From NCBI RefSeq assembly GCF_900188185.1, contig NZ_FZPA01000010.1:1-64000 (forward strand): a stretch of 64,000 nt of DNA, read 5' to 3'. This stretch comes from Sphingopyxis indica (GTDB lineage Bacteria > Pseudomonadota > Alphaproteobacteria > Sphingomonadales > Sphingomonadaceae). How positions within the stretch are numbered: the stretch's first letter is position 1; each line of letters begins with the position of its first letter. The position numbers and the translations under genes are program-made. The notes under the pieces are model-generated. The model was given only the letters and a program-made list of their open reading frames with translations. It was not told the origin of the DNA and ran no database searches. Below are positions 42,244-50,455 of the stretch, one piece after another.

Positions 42244-43386
42244 TCAGATCGGCATGACACCGAAGCCGGCGCGCAGTTCGGCGACGAAGAGTTCGGGCTG
42301 TTCCCAGGCGGCGAAATGACCGCCGCGCTCCACCTCGTTCCAATAGACGATGTTGCGATAGCGCTTGTCCGCCCAGCGGCGCGACAGGCGCATGATCTCA
42401 TTCGGGAACAGGCTGCACGCGGTCGGCACATGGATTTCGCCGCCGACGAAGCTGCGGAAGCTGTGCCAATAGAGCCGCGCGGAAGAGGCGGCGCTCGCGG
42501 TCAGCCAATAGAGGCTGACGGTGTCGAGCATCGCGTCGCGCGATAGGGCGTTTTCGGGATGGCCGCCGATCGACCGGCCGCCGGGCTGGTGCCCGCAATC
42601 GGTCCAGCCGTGGAATTTCTCGACGATCCACGCCATCTGCCCGACCGGCGAATCGGTGAGCGCATAGCCGATCGTCTGCGGCCGCGTTGCTTGCTCGGTC
42701 GAATAACCGCTGTCCTTCGTTCGATACCAGTCGAAGCGGGCGAGATAGGCCTTTTCGGTGTCGCTGAGGTCGGTCATCATCTCGGGCGGCGGCGCACCGA
42801 CGACCATGTTGACGTGGATTCCCGCGCAATGCGCGCCGTGCGCGACGCCGATCGCGCAGGTGACCGCGCTGCCCCAGTCGCCGCCCTGCGCCAGATAGCG
42901 GTCGTAACCGAGCGCGAGCATCAGCGCGTTCCACGCATCGGCGATATGCTCGACGCTCCATTTGGCCTGCGCCGGCTTGCCCGAAAAGCCGTAGCCGGGG
43001 AGCGAGGGGATCACGAGGTGGAAGTCGGCCGAGAGCGGCTCGATCACGTCCAGAAATTCGAGCACCGACCCCGGCCAGCCGTGGGTCAGGATCAGCGGTC
43101 GCGCGTCGGGATTGGCCGAACGGACGTGCAGGAAATGGATGTCGAGCCCGTCGATCGTCGCGAGGAAATTGGGCCAGGCGTTGAGCCGCGCCTCGACGCG
43201 GCGCCAGTCGTGATGGTCGCGCCACCAGTCGGCGAGTTCGTGCGCATAGGCGAGCGGCACGCCCTGGTCCCAGTCGGCGACGGTTTCCTTCTCGGGCCAG
43301 CGCGTGCGCGCGAGACGGTCCTTGAGATCGTCGAGCGCCGCCTGCGGCACCGCGACCGCGAATGGGCGGATATTATCGACCTTCAT
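42244..43386 (-). CDS. Epoxide hydrolase-like alpha/beta hydrolase
   Basis: A 380-residue protein with the epoxide hydrolase N-terminal domain (FAVAVPQAALDDLKDRLARTRWPEKETVADWDQGVPLAYAHELADWWRDHHDWRRVEARLNAWPNF) and an alpha/beta-hydrolase domain. HGWPGS is the oxyanion motif, the nucleophile is the Asp of QGGDWGSAV, and the catalytic His is in ERGGHFAAWEQPELF. This order matches microsomal-type epoxide hydrolases and juvenile-hormone esterase relatives. ATG 43386 begins the family-typical start; the open frame upstream reaches into the next gap. Substrate unknown. The 3' end is convergent with the CNT gene. Confidence 0.92.
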   Translation of the reverse strand: MKVDNIRPFAVAVPQAALDDLKDRLARTRWPEKETVADWDQGVPLAYAHELADWWRDHHDWRRVEARLNAWPNFLATIDGLDIHFLHVRSANPDARPLILTHGWPGSVLEFLDVIEPLSADFHLVIPSLPGYGFSGKPAQAKWSVEHIADAWNALMLALGYDRYLAQGGDWGSAVTCAIGVAHGAHCAGIHVNMVVGAPPPEMMTDLSDTEKAYLARFDWYRTKDSGYSTEQATRPQTIGYALTDSPVGQMAWIVEKFHGWTDCGHQPGGRSIGGHPENALSRDAMLDTVSLYWLTASAASSARLYWHSFRSFVGGEIHVPTACSLFPNEIMRLSRRWADKRYRNIVYWNEVERGGHFAAWEQPELFVAELRAGFGVMPI

Positions 43387-43406
43387 GTCCCCCTCCTCTG
43401 TAGTCT

Positions 43407-43895
43407 TCAGGGTCGCGCGGGCGCCTTGCAGCCGCGTTCGAGCCCGACGCCCTTCAAAAAGCCGCGGCGCACCGTGCCCGCGTAGAGGGCGGCGGCATAG
43501 CGGCGGCGTTCGTCGTTGGCGCCTGTAATCTCGCCGATCACCCCGCCGAAGGGGATGAACGATCCCGCCACCGAACCCGCGACGCGCCCGACGGTCGCCT
43601 CGGTCTTGTCGCCATCGTCCTTTCCGGCGCGTTCGTTCGCATCGGGGCCGAGCACCGCGTTGAGTTCCTCGACCTCGCGAATGATCGCTGCGCATTTCCC
43701 AAGACCTGCGAGCGAATAGGGGTCGTCCTGAACCGCTATCAGTTTCGCTGGGATTTCCTTGCCGTCGAAGGGCTCGGTTACCATGTCGCCGGTCTTTTCC
43801 AGCGTCGAGCTTTCGGGCGCGCCTTGTTGCGCGTGGGCGGGAAACGCCAGACCCAGTGATGTTGCGGCCAATACCGCGAAAGCCTTATCCTGCAT
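43407..43895 (-). CDS. Hypothetical secreted protein
   Basis: A 162-residue protein with a signal peptide (MQDKAFAVLAATSLGLAFPAHA, cleaved after AHA). The mature part contains SLAGLGKCAAIIREVEELNAVLGPDANERAGKDDGDKTEATVGRVAGSVAGSFIPFGGVIGEITGANDERRRYAAALYAGTVRRGFLKGVGLERGC. A glycine-rich hydrophobic segment is followed by a conserved-looking basic end with one Cys. I do not recognise the family. It sits between the hydrolase and dehydrogenase genes. Confidence 0.65.
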   Translation of the reverse strand: MQDKAFAVLAATSLGLAFPAHAQQGAPESSTLEKTGDMVTEPFDGKEIPAKLIAVQDDPYSLAGLGKCAAIIREVEELNAVLGPDANERAGKDDGDKTEATVGRVAGSVAGSFIPFGGVIGEITGANDERRRYAAALYAGTVRRGFLKGVGLERGCKAPARP

Positions 43896-43962
43896 GATCG
43901 GTCCTCCCTTGCCTGGACACAGGATGATGCGCGCCGCGCCCTAACCGGCTCCCGACGATCGT

Positions 43963-44829
43963 CTAGCGCGTCGGCACGGGCTCCGGCCCCGTCCAGTCAT
44001 AGAAGCCGCGCCCCGCCTTCTTGCCGACCCAGCCCGCCTCGACATATTGGACGAGCAAAGGTGCGGGACGGAATTTGGGGTCGCCGGTGCCGCTTTGCAG
44101 CACGCGGATGATTTCGAGGCAGGTGTCGAGGCCGATGAAATCGGCCAGCGTGATCGGCCCCATCGGATGATTGAGGCCGAGGCGGCAGCCGGCGTCGATG
44201 TCCTGCATCGTCGCGACGCCTTCGCCGAGCGCGAAGATCGCTTCGTTGATCAGCGGCATCAGCACGCGGTTGACGATGAAGCCCGGCGCGTCGTTCGCGT
44301 GGACGATCTCCTTGCCGAGGCCGCGGCCATAGGCCTCGACCGCGGCGAGCGTCTCGTCGCTCGTGGCAAGGCCGCGGATCAGCTCGATCAGCCCCATCAC
44401 GGGGACGGGATTGAAGAAATGGACGCCGATGAAGCGCGCCGGGTCGGGCGCCGCCTGCGCGAGCCGGGTGATCGGGATCGAGCTGGTGTTGCTCGCGAGG
44501 ATCGCCTTGTCCGAGAGATGCCGGCCGACGCTTTCGAAGATCGCGCGCTTGATGTCCTCGCGCTCGGTCGCGGCTTCGACGACGAGGTCGGCGGGGGTGA
44601 AAGCCGCATGGTCGGCGACAGGGGCGATGCGGCCTAGCAGCGCGTCGGCGTCGTCCCGGCTCATCTTCTCCTTGGCGACGAGGCGGCCGAGCGCCTTGGC
44701 GATCCCCGCCTTGCCGGCTTCGGCGCGTGCGAGGTCGATGTCGGCGAGCAGGACGTCGTGCCCCGCGCCCGCCGAAACCTGCGCGATCCCCGCGCCCATC
44801 TGCCCTGCCCCGATAACGCCGACGATCAT
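43963..44829 (-). CDS. 3-hydroxybutyryl-CoA dehydrogenase
   Basis: A 288-residue NAD(P)-dependent 3-hydroxyacyl-CoA dehydrogenase of the PaaH/Hbd type. The nucleotide-binding motif is GVIGAGQMGAGIAQ at the N-terminus, catalytic His is in FIGVHFFNPVPVMGLIELI, and the C domain has GFIVNRVLMPLINEAIFALGEGVATMQDIDAGCRLGLNHPMGPITLADFIGLD. ATG 44829 has GGAG 8 nt upstream. Its role could be butanoate or polyhydroxyalkanoate metabolism. Family length is normal (about 285). Confidence 0.95.
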   Translation of the reverse strand: MIVGVIGAGQMGAGIAQVSAGAGHDVLLADIDLARAEAGKAGIAKALGRLVAKEKMSRDDADALLGRIAPVADHAAFTPADLVVEAATEREDIKRAIFESVGRHLSDKAILASNTSSIPITRLAQAAPDPARFIGVHFFNPVPVMGLIELIRGLATSDETLAAVEAYGRGLGKEIVHANDAPGFIVNRVLMPLINEAIFALGEGVATMQDIDAGCRLGLNHPMGPITLADFIGLDTCLEIIRVLQSGTGDPKFRPAPLLVQYVEAGWVGKKAGRGFYDWTGPEPVPTR

Positions 44830-44864
44830 AGCCAAATCTCCACAGAAACCCTCGAAACCAAGTT

Positions 44865-44942
44865 CGTCATCCCGGCGAAGGCCGGGATCCCGCCGGTGCG
44901 CTTTACCGAAACGGAGAGATCCCGGCCTTCGCCCGGATGACG
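44865..44942. repeat. Hairpin repeat, family 4 (GTCATCCCGGCGAAGG)
   Basis: Arms 44866-44889 and 44918-44941 are complementary in 23 of 24 positions around a 28-nt loop. It fills the 153-nt gap between the dehydrogenase and egtD. Such GTCATCCCGGCG elements recur widely in sphingomonad genomes (known from experience with the group). Confidence 0.88.
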
Positions 44943-44982
44943 GCAGCTGAATAGTCCCGCACTAGGTAATCGACCCCGCCCG

Positions 44983-45969
44983 TCAAGGGGCGGAGCGGAA
45001 TTCGGTCGCTTCGGCGAGGATCAGCGCAAAGGCCGGATCGGCATCGTCCCAGCTCGCAACCGGGGTCCAGCCGCCGGCGCGCAGCAGCAGGCTCGCGTCG
45101 CGCGGGCCGTATTTATGGCTGTTCTCGCTGTGGATCGTCTCGCCCTTCGCCATATGATAGGCGCGCCCGTCGACCGTGAAATCCATGTCGCATTCGGCGA
45201 CGAGATGCATTTCTATCCGGGCGTTGACGTCGTTCCACACCGCGCGATGGGTGAAATTCGCGGTCGCTATGTCGCCGCCGAGTTCGCGGTTGATCCGCTC
45301 GAGCAGGTTGAGGTTGAACGCCGCGGTGACCCCGGCGGGGTCGTCATAGGCGGCGATCAGCGTCTCGCGGTCCTTGATCCGGTCGATCCCGATCAGCAGC
45401 TGCGACCCGTCGCCCAGCGCCTTGCGCCAGATACGCAGCAGGTCGATTGCGGTGCGCGCGACCATGTTGCCGATCGTCGAACCCGGGAAGAAGCCGAGCT
45501 TCGGCAGCGGGCAGATTTCGCGCGGCAGCGGCACCGGCTGAGTGAAGTCGGCCTCGACCGGATAGACGGGAAGCCCGGGGAAGCGTTCGGCGAGCTGTTC
45601 GGCGCTGTCGCGCAGGAAGTCGCCCGAAATATCGACCGGCACATAGGCCGCGGGCGAAATCGCGTCGAGCAGCAGCGGCGTCTTGGTCGAACTGCCCGAG
45701 CCGAGTTCAACGACCGCGCGGCCCGGCCCGATCGCCTGCGCCAGATCGGCGGCGTGGCGTTTCAGCAGATCGGTTTCGCTGCGTGTCGGATAATATTCGG
45801 GAAGCGCGGTGATGTCCTCGAACAGCGCCGAGCCCGTCGCATCATAGAACCAGCGCGCGGGGATCGCCTTTTGTGCCTGCGACAGCCCCGCATGGACGTC
45901 GGCGCGAAAGGCCACATCGACGCCGGCATGATCGGCATCGACCTGACGCAAATGACGAACGACTCCCAT
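44983..45969 (-). CDS. egtD: L-histidine N-alpha-methyltransferase EgtD
   Basis: A 328-residue SAM enzyme that trimethylates histidine to hercynine. The EgtD features are FYDATGSALFEDITALPEYYPTRSETDLLKRHA near the start, the SAM motif VVELGSGSSTKTPLLLDAI, FFPGSTIGNM, and the C-terminal MHLVAECDMDFTVDGRAYHMAKGETIHSENSHKYGP. Length matches family (about 320). It lies directly after egtB (stop and ATG one base apart), so the two form an operon for ergothioneine. Confidence 0.95.
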   Translation of the reverse strand: MGVVRHLRQVDADHAGVDVAFRADVHAGLSQAQKAIPARWFYDATGSALFEDITALPEYYPTRSETDLLKRHAADLAQAIGPGRAVVELGSGSSTKTPLLLDAISPAAYVPVDISGDFLRDSAEQLAERFPGLPVYPVEADFTQPVPLPREICPLPKLGFFPGSTIGNMVARTAIDLLRIWRKALGDGSQLLIGIDRIKDRETLIAAYDDPAGVTAAFNLNLLERINRELGGDIATANFTHRAVWNDVNARIEMHLVAECDMDFTVDGRAYHMAKGETIHSENSHKYGPRDASLLLRAGGWTPVASWDDADPAFALILAEATEFRSAP

Positions 45970-45970
45970 A

Positions 45971-47257
45971 TCAAAGATCCTTTGCGAGCCGCACGCCGGT
46001 GAACTGCCAGCGCTGGTGGGGGTAGAAGAAATTGCGGTAGGAGGCGCGGCAATGCCCGCGCGGGGTCGCGACACTGCCGCCGCGCAGGACGAACTGGCCG
46101 CTCATGAACTTGCCATTATATTCGCCGACCGCGCCGGGCGCAGCGCGGAAGCCGGGATAGGGGCGATAGGCGCTGCCGGTCCATTCCCAGACGCTGCCGA
46201 ACATTTGTTGCAGCGGCGCGTCGTCGTCCGCTGCGGCGGGCTGGACAGGCCCCGCGGCATCGAGCTGGTCGCCGCCCGACGGATCGAGCGCCGCGGCGGC
46301 CGCTTCCCATTCGGATTCGGTCGGCAGGCGCGCCCCGGCCCAGTTTGCGAAGGCGTCGGCTTCATAGAAGCTGATGTGCGTCACCGGGGCGGCGGGGTCG
46401 ATGGCGCGCCAGCCCGACAGGGTGAAATAACGCCCGTCCCGCCAATAGGCGGGCGCGTCGATCGCATCCGCCTGCACCCACGCCCAGCCGTCGCTGAGCC
46501 AGAGCGAGGGCGTGCGATAGCCGCCGTCGGCGATGAATTCCTGCCACTCGCCGTTGGTCACCGGCCGGTGCGCCAGCGCGTGCGGGGCGAGCAGCACCGG
46601 ATGGCGCGGGCCTTCGCAGTCGAAGGCGAAACCCTCGCCCGAATGACCGACCGAGACCATGCCCTCCGCGCCGCGGACCCAGCGCAGCTTGTCGGCGGAA
46701 AGCCGCGCAACTTCATTCGCGATTGCACCGTCGTCGCGCCACATTGCGGGGCCGAGCGGGTTCTGCGCGAAGAGATGCTTGATGTCGGTGAGCAGCAACT
46801 CCTGATGCTGCTGCTCGTGATGGATGCCGAGTTCGACGAGCGCGAGCGCCGCGGGCGACAGGCGGGGCAGCGCGTCGAGCAGCGCGGCATCGACGTGCGC
46901 GCGCCAGCGCAGCACCTCGGCGAGCGACGGGCGGGTCAGCAGCCCGCGGCGCGGACGCGCGTGGCGCGGCCCTTCGGCCTCGTAATAGCTGTTGAACAGA
47001 TAGGAGAAACGATCGTCGTAGAGGGAATAGCCCGCGAGATGATCGCGCAGCACGAAGGTTTCGAAGAACCAGCTCGTATGCGCAAGATGCCATTTGGCGG
47101 GCGAGGCGTCGTCCATCGACTGCGCGCTCGCGTCGGCGTCGGACAGCGGCGCCGCGAGATCGGCCGACAGGCGGCGCAGCGCGGCGAAGCGTCGGCTCAG
47201 CGCTTCGGCCGGATCGGTGCGAGCGACAATCGGCGAAGCATCGGTTCGGCTGGCCAT
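45971..47257 (-). CDS. egtB: Ergothioneine sulfoxide synthase EgtB
   Basis: A 428-residue iron enzyme joining hercynine to a thiol donor. The N-terminal DinB-like domain has the metal ligands His60 (KWHLAHTSWFFE) and HHEQQHQE (His147 and His151). The C-terminal formylglycine-generating-enzyme-like domain shows VTNGEWQEFI, LPTESEWEAAA, FGSVWEWTGSAYRPYPGF and GHCRASYRNFFYPHQRWQFTGVRLAKD. Length is normal. The ORF continues upstream but ATG 47257 starts the family-typical N-terminus. Whether it uses gamma-glutamylcysteine or cysteine cannot be judged by eye. EgtA, EgtC and EgtE are not adjacent. Confidence 0.95.
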   Translation of the reverse strand: MASRTDASPIVARTDPAEALSRRFAALRRLSADLAAPLSDADASAQSMDDASPAKWHLAHTSWFFETFVLRDHLAGYSLYDDRFSYLFNSYYEAEGPRHARPRRGLLTRPSLAEVLRWRAHVDAALLDALPRLSPAALALVELGIHHEQQHQELLLTDIKHLFAQNPLGPAMWRDDGAIANEVARLSADKLRWVRGAEGMVSVGHSGEGFAFDCEGPRHPVLLAPHALAHRPVTNGEWQEFIADGGYRTPSLWLSDGWAWVQADAIDAPAYWRDGRYFTLSGWRAIDPAAPVTHISFYEADAFANWAGARLPTESEWEAAAAALDPSGGDQLDAAGPVQPAAADDDAPLQQMFGSVWEWTGSAYRPYPGFRAAPGAVGEYNGKFMSGQFVLRGGSVATPRGHCRASYRNFFYPHQRWQFTGVRLAKDL

Positions 47258-47406
47258 GTTCGAGCAATCCTCCGGCGACGATTCGGTTTCGGGGACAGGG
47301 GGATTATGGTTACGCCGCGGCGCGATGTCCAGAACATTTCGGGAACGATTTTCAGCCGCGAGGCGAAGCCTGCCTGAAAGACGACGATGTGCGGGTGGGC
47401 AGAAGC

Positions 47407-47991
47407 TCAGCGCGTTGCGCCGGGTTTCCACAAAATGTCGCAGCCCGCCGCGGCGTTGATCGCGCGCGTCATCACGAAAAGATGGTCGGAGAGGCGGTTG
47501 AGATAGGCGAGCGCGAGGGGGTTGAGGTCGCGCGTTTCGGCGGCTGCGACCGCGGCGCGTTCGGCGCGGCGCGCGACCGCGCGCGCGAGGTGGAGCCGCG
47601 CCGCCGCCTCGGTCCCGCCGGGCAGGATGAAGCTGTTCAAGGGCGCGAGCGTTTCGTTCATCGCGTCGATTTCGGCCTCGAGCCGCTCGATCTGGCGTGG
47701 CACGATGCGCAGTGCCATGTCGTGCGGACCAAAGCCATGCTCGGCATCCGCGGGCGTCGCAAGGTCGGCGCCGAGGTCGAACAGCTCGTTCTGGATGCGC
47801 GTGAGCATCGCGGCTTCGCTGGCGCCTTCGGGCAAGGCAGCGACCGCGAGGCCGACCCAGCTGTTCGCTTCGTCGACGTCGCCGACGGCTGCCATCAGCG
47901 GTGCCGACTTGGCGATGCGCGAGCCGTCGACGAGGCCGGTCGTGCCGGCATCGCCGGTGCGCGTGTAGATCTTGTTGAGCTTGACCATCAA
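47407..47991 (-). CDS. Cob(I)alamin adenosyltransferase, PduO type
   Basis: A 194-residue enzyme making adenosylcobalamin. The N-terminal ATP-binding KLNKIYTRTGDAGTTGL motif and C-terminal SDHLFVMTRAINAAAG (R/N helix) are diagnostic of the PduO family, as is ILPGGTEAAARLHLARAVARRAERA. Length is normal (about 190). It needs no partner nearby. A family-1 repeat separates it from the HIG1 gene. Confidence 0.95.
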   Translation of the reverse strand: MMVKLNKIYTRTGDAGTTGLVDGSRIAKSAPLMAAVGDVDEANSWVGLAVAALPEGASEAAMLTRIQNELFDLGADLATPADAEHGFGPHDMALRIVPRQIERLEAEIDAMNETLAPLNSFILPGGTEAAARLHLARAVARRAERAAVAAAETRDLNPLALAYLNRLSDHLFVMTRAINAAAGCDILWKPGATR

Positions 47992-48034
47992 GGGTGGCGG
48001 CTGGCGATCTGGCGCGCCGTGGATCGACCAACTT

Positions 48035-48111
48035 CGTCATTGCGAGCGAAGCGAAACAATCCAGGCGGCCGGCAAACCGCTCTGGATTGCTTCGCTTCGC
48101 TCGCAATGACG
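48035..48111. repeat. Hairpin repeat, family 1, copy 2
   Basis: Arms beginning CGTCATTGCGAGCGAAGCG and ending with its complement GCTCGCAATGACG enclose a short loop; the arms match with a couple of mismatches. It fills the 131-nt gap between the adenosyltransferase and HIG1 genes, in the same style as copy 1 at 5519-5595. Confidence 0.9.
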
Positions 48112-48122
48112 CGAATCATTCC

Positions 48123-48347
48123 CTAGCTGCCCGCGGCGAGGAGGCCGATCAGCACGAGCAGGATGATCGTGATCGCCTGCCATTTGATGCGCGCCATCAT
48201 CATCCGGTTCTGCATCAGCTGATTTTCGTGGGCATTGCCCTCCATTGCCGCGCGATGTCCCTGCGAAAAATAGAAGAGGCCGCGCGCGAGCGCGAAGAGG
48301 ACGAGGCCGGCGGCAGCGACCACCGCGAGGATGAGCAGAACTTGCAT
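48123..48347 (-). CDS. HIG1-domain twin-membrane-segment protein
   Basis: A 74-residue protein with two hydrophobic segments (about residues 3-27 and 55-72) joined by a polar loop with NQLMQNRMMMARIKWQ. That loop matches the HIG1 motif (QNR-M-R-W/Q), whose mitochondrial relatives associate with respiratory complexes. In alphaproteobacteria short HIG1 proteins are common and uncharacterised. It is downstream of gluQ by 9 nt and probably co-transcribed. Confidence 0.85.
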   Translation of the reverse strand: MQVLLILAVVAAAGLVLFALARGLFYFSQGHRAAMEGNAHENQLMQNRMMMARIKWQAITIILLVLIGLLAAGS

Positions 48348-48356
48348 CGGTCCTAT

Positions 48357-49208
48357 TTAGGGATTTCGCAGCGAATATCCAGCCGGAAGCCGCCCGGCGT
48401 GCAAATCGGCGGCGAGCGCGTGCCCGTCGACGCCCGCTTCACGCAAGGTGGCGAGCGTCGCGGCGGCGTCGCGCTTCGCGAGCCTTTTCCCGTCCGCTCC
48501 GCACACGAGCGCGTGGTGGCGATAGGCGGGGGTCGGCAGGCCGAGCAGCGCCTGGAGCAGCCGGTGGACGTCGGTCGAGGCGATCAGGTCGGCGCCGCGG
48601 ATCACCTCGGTCACTTTCATCGCGGCATCGTCGATCGTGCTCGCGAGATGATAGCTCGCGGGCGCATCCTTGCGCGCGAGCACGACATCGCCGTGTGCGG
48701 CGGGATCGGCGGCGCGCAGGCCTTGCCCGGCCTCCTCCCATGCGAGCGGCCCGGCGAGCGCGGCGGCGCGCGCCATGTCGAGCCGCCAGCAATGCGGCTC
48801 GCCGGCGATCCGGAGCGCGCGTTCGTCGGCGCCGAGATGGCGGCAGGTGCCCGGATAGACCGGCCCGGCGGGGCCGTGCGGCGCGGCGAGGCTCTGCACG
48901 ATGTCGGCGCGGGTGCAGAAACAGGGATAGACGAGATCGCGCGCGCGCAGATGGTCGAGCGCCGCGGCATAGTCGCCGAGATGCTGCGACTGGCGCACCG
49001 GCGCGCCATCCCGCTCGAGCCCGAGCCAGTCGAGGTCGGCGATCGCGGCGGCAACATGCTCTTCGCGCGAGCGGGCGCCGTCGATATCGTCGATGCGGAG
49101 CAGGAACGCGCCGCCGGCGCGGTGCGCGGCATCGTGCGCCAGAACCGCGCTATAGGCGTGGCCGAGGTGGAGTTCGCCGGTCGGGCTGGGGGCGAAGCGG
49201 GTCAGCAT
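48357..49208 (-). CDS. gluQ: Glutamyl-queuosine tRNA(Asp) synthetase GluQ
   Basis: A 283-residue truncated glutamyl-tRNA synthetase that attaches glutamate to queuosine in tRNA-Asp. The class I HIGH motif is HLGH (14-17) in RFAPSPTGELHLGHAYSAV, the zinc-site residues are in VYPCFCTRADI and YPGTCRH, and the KMSKS-like loop is KRLAKRD (about 243-249). Absence of an anticodon-binding domain and length (283 versus about 470) separate it from GltX. The yhhQ-like transporter at 38165-38827 serves the same pathway. Confidence 0.95.
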   Translation of the reverse strand: MLTRFAPSPTGELHLGHAYSAVLAHDAAHRAGGAFLLRIDDIDGARSREEHVAAAIADLDWLGLERDGAPVRQSQHLGDYAAALDHLRARDLVYPCFCTRADIVQSLAAPHGPAGPVYPGTCRHLGADERALRIAGEPHCWRLDMARAAALAGPLAWEEAGQGLRAADPAAHGDVVLARKDAPASYHLASTIDDAAMKVTEVIRGADLIASTDVHRLLQALLGLPTPAYRHHALVCGADGKRLAKRDAAATLATLREAGVDGHALAADLHAGRLPAGYSLRNP

Positions 49209-49280
49209 GGCGCGGGGGCCGAATCCAGATACTGTGTCCTGAAAGCCGCAATCCTTCCATATCTTGCGACAAAACCCCCC

Positions 49281-49310
49281 TTGACGTGCGAATCGGATTC
49301 GGCATGTAAT
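49281..49310 (+). promoter_or_regulatory. Sigma-70 promoter with two GANTC sites in the spacer
   Basis: TTGACG (49281-49286), 18 nt, TGTAAT (49305-49310); each box is one base from consensus. The spacer holds GAATC (49290-49294) and GATTC (49296-49300), both targets of the alphaproteobacterial CcrM methylase. GcrA-dependent promoters have this arrangement in Caulobacter. It lies 69 nt ahead of the HNH endonuclease start. Confidence 0.55.
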
Positions 49311-49378
49311 GATGCTGTCACTCGGGAAAGGCAGTGGCGCGCCATCCCGCGCAGCATGAGGGGCAGCGTTACCAAGCC

Positions 49379-49945
49379 ATGTTCCATCCCGATCTCGCCC
49401 GGCATCCCGATAGCTGTCCCGCGCTCGTCCTCAACGCCGATTATACGCCGCTGAGCTATTACCCGTTGAGCCTGTGGCCGTGGCAGACCGCGGTCAAGGC
49501 GGTTTTCCTCGACCGCGTCACCATCGTCGAAAATTACGCGCGCGAAATCCATTCGCCGACGCGCTCGATGCCGATCCCGAGCGTGATCGCGCTCAGGCAA
49601 TATGTGAAGCCGTCGGAGCATCCGGCCTTCACCCGCTTCAACCTGTTCCTGCGCGACCGTTTCGCGTGCCAATATTGCGGGTCTGGCCGGGACCTGACCT
49701 TCGATCATGTCGTGCCGCGCCGCCTCGGCGGGCGCACGAGCTGGGAAAATGTCACCACCGCCTGCGCGCCGTGCAACCTCAGGAAAGGCGGCCGCACGCC
49801 GCAACAGGCGCATATGCCGCTCTATCGCCAGCCGTGGCGCCCGACGAGTTGGCAGCTCCAGGACAATGGCCGCGCCTTTCCGCCGAATTATCTGCACGAA
49901 AGCTGGATCGACTGGCTCTATTGGGACGTCGAGCTGGAGGGCTGA
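49379..49945 (+). CDS. HNH endonuclease
   Basis: A 188-residue protein. The HNH fold is visible in FACQYCGSGRDLTFDHVVPRRLGGRTSWENVTTACAPCNLRKGGRTPQQ (about residues 97-145), with two CxxC zinc pairs, DH catalytic residues and the Asn. The N-terminal half (LVLNADYTPLSYYPLSLWPWQTAVKAVFLDRVTIVENYAREIHSP) is typical of a conserved alphaproteobacterial HNH family that often lies alone. I take ATG 49379, which begins the usual family N-terminus; GTG 49334 is in frame. It is preceded by a promoter with GANTC sites, so cell-cycle expression is possible. Confidence 0.92.
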   Translation: MFHPDLARHPDSCPALVLNADYTPLSYYPLSLWPWQTAVKAVFLDRVTIVENYAREIHSPTRSMPIPSVIALRQYVKPSEHPAFTRFNLFLRDRFACQYCGSGRDLTFDHVVPRRLGGRTSWENVTTACAPCNLRKGGRTPQQAHMPLYRQPWRPTSWQLQDNGRAFPPNYLHESWIDWLYWDVELEG

Positions 49946-49967
49946 GATACCGAAGGGGGAGAAGAGG

Positions 49968-50381
49968 ATGCTCCGTTTCGCCGCGATCTTCGCCCTGGGC
50001 TTGCCTCTCGCCGCCTGCGCCTCGACGCCGCCCGCCGATGGCATGATCACCCTTACCGGCAGCATCGCCTATCGCGAGCGGGTCGCGCTGCCGCCGAGCG
50101 CGCGGATCGAGGTGCGGCTCGACGATGTCAGCCTCGCCGACGCGCCCGCGCGCACGCTCGCGCGGCAGGAATTCGCCGCGGACGGCAAGCAGGTGCCCTT
50201 CGCCTTTTCGCTCACCGTCGATCGCGCCCAAATCGACCCGCGCCACAGCTATGCCGTCGCGGCGCGGATCAGCGATGGGGAGGGCAAGCTGATGTTCGTC
50301 ACCGACACGCGCAACAGCGTTGCGTTCGATACGGGGGCGACGGTCGATATGGGCACGCTGATGCTCGTTATGACACGCTGA
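49968..50381 (+). CDS. YbaY-family lipoprotein
   Basis: A 137-residue lipoprotein with signal peptide MLRFAAIFALGLPLAAC (Cys17). The mature part ITLTGSIAYRERVALPPSARIEVRLDDVSLADAPARTLARQEF ... PFAFSLTVDRAQIDPRHSYAVAARISDGEGKLMFVTDTRN is the YbaY/YscW beta fold, in which ALPP and DVSLADAP recur. Function is unknown (some members are type III secretion pilotins). ATG 49968 follows GGGGGAGAAGAGG. It lies 22 nt after the HNH gene and may be co-transcribed. Confidence 0.9.
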   Translation: MLRFAAIFALGLPLAACASTPPADGMITLTGSIAYRERVALPPSARIEVRLDDVSLADAPARTLARQEFAADGKQVPFAFSLTVDRAQIDPRHSYAVAARISDGEGKLMFVTDTRNSVAFDTGATVDMGTLMLVMTR

Positions 50382-50390
50382 ATCTTGCGC

Positions 50391-50408
50391 GGCGCATAGC
50401 TATGCGCC
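50391..50408. promoter_or_regulatory. Perfect 18-bp palindrome between ybaY-like gene and ppc
   Basis: GGCGCATAGC followed by TATGCGCC forms a perfect 18-bp palindrome with no loop. It lies 9 nt after the lipoprotein stop and 48 nt before ppc. A loop-free palindrome suits an operator better than a terminator, and no T run follows. The owner is unknown. Confidence 0.4.
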
Positions 50409-50455
50409 TGCCCCGCCCTTGACCCCGCATCTTCGCAGGTGCAGCATTCGCGGCC

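Noticed and set aside
45971..48106. A 711-codon frame seeming to fuse an upstream protein to EgtB
   Set aside because: It runs antisense-frame through the adenosyltransferase gene and a repeat; the EgtB homology begins at 47257.
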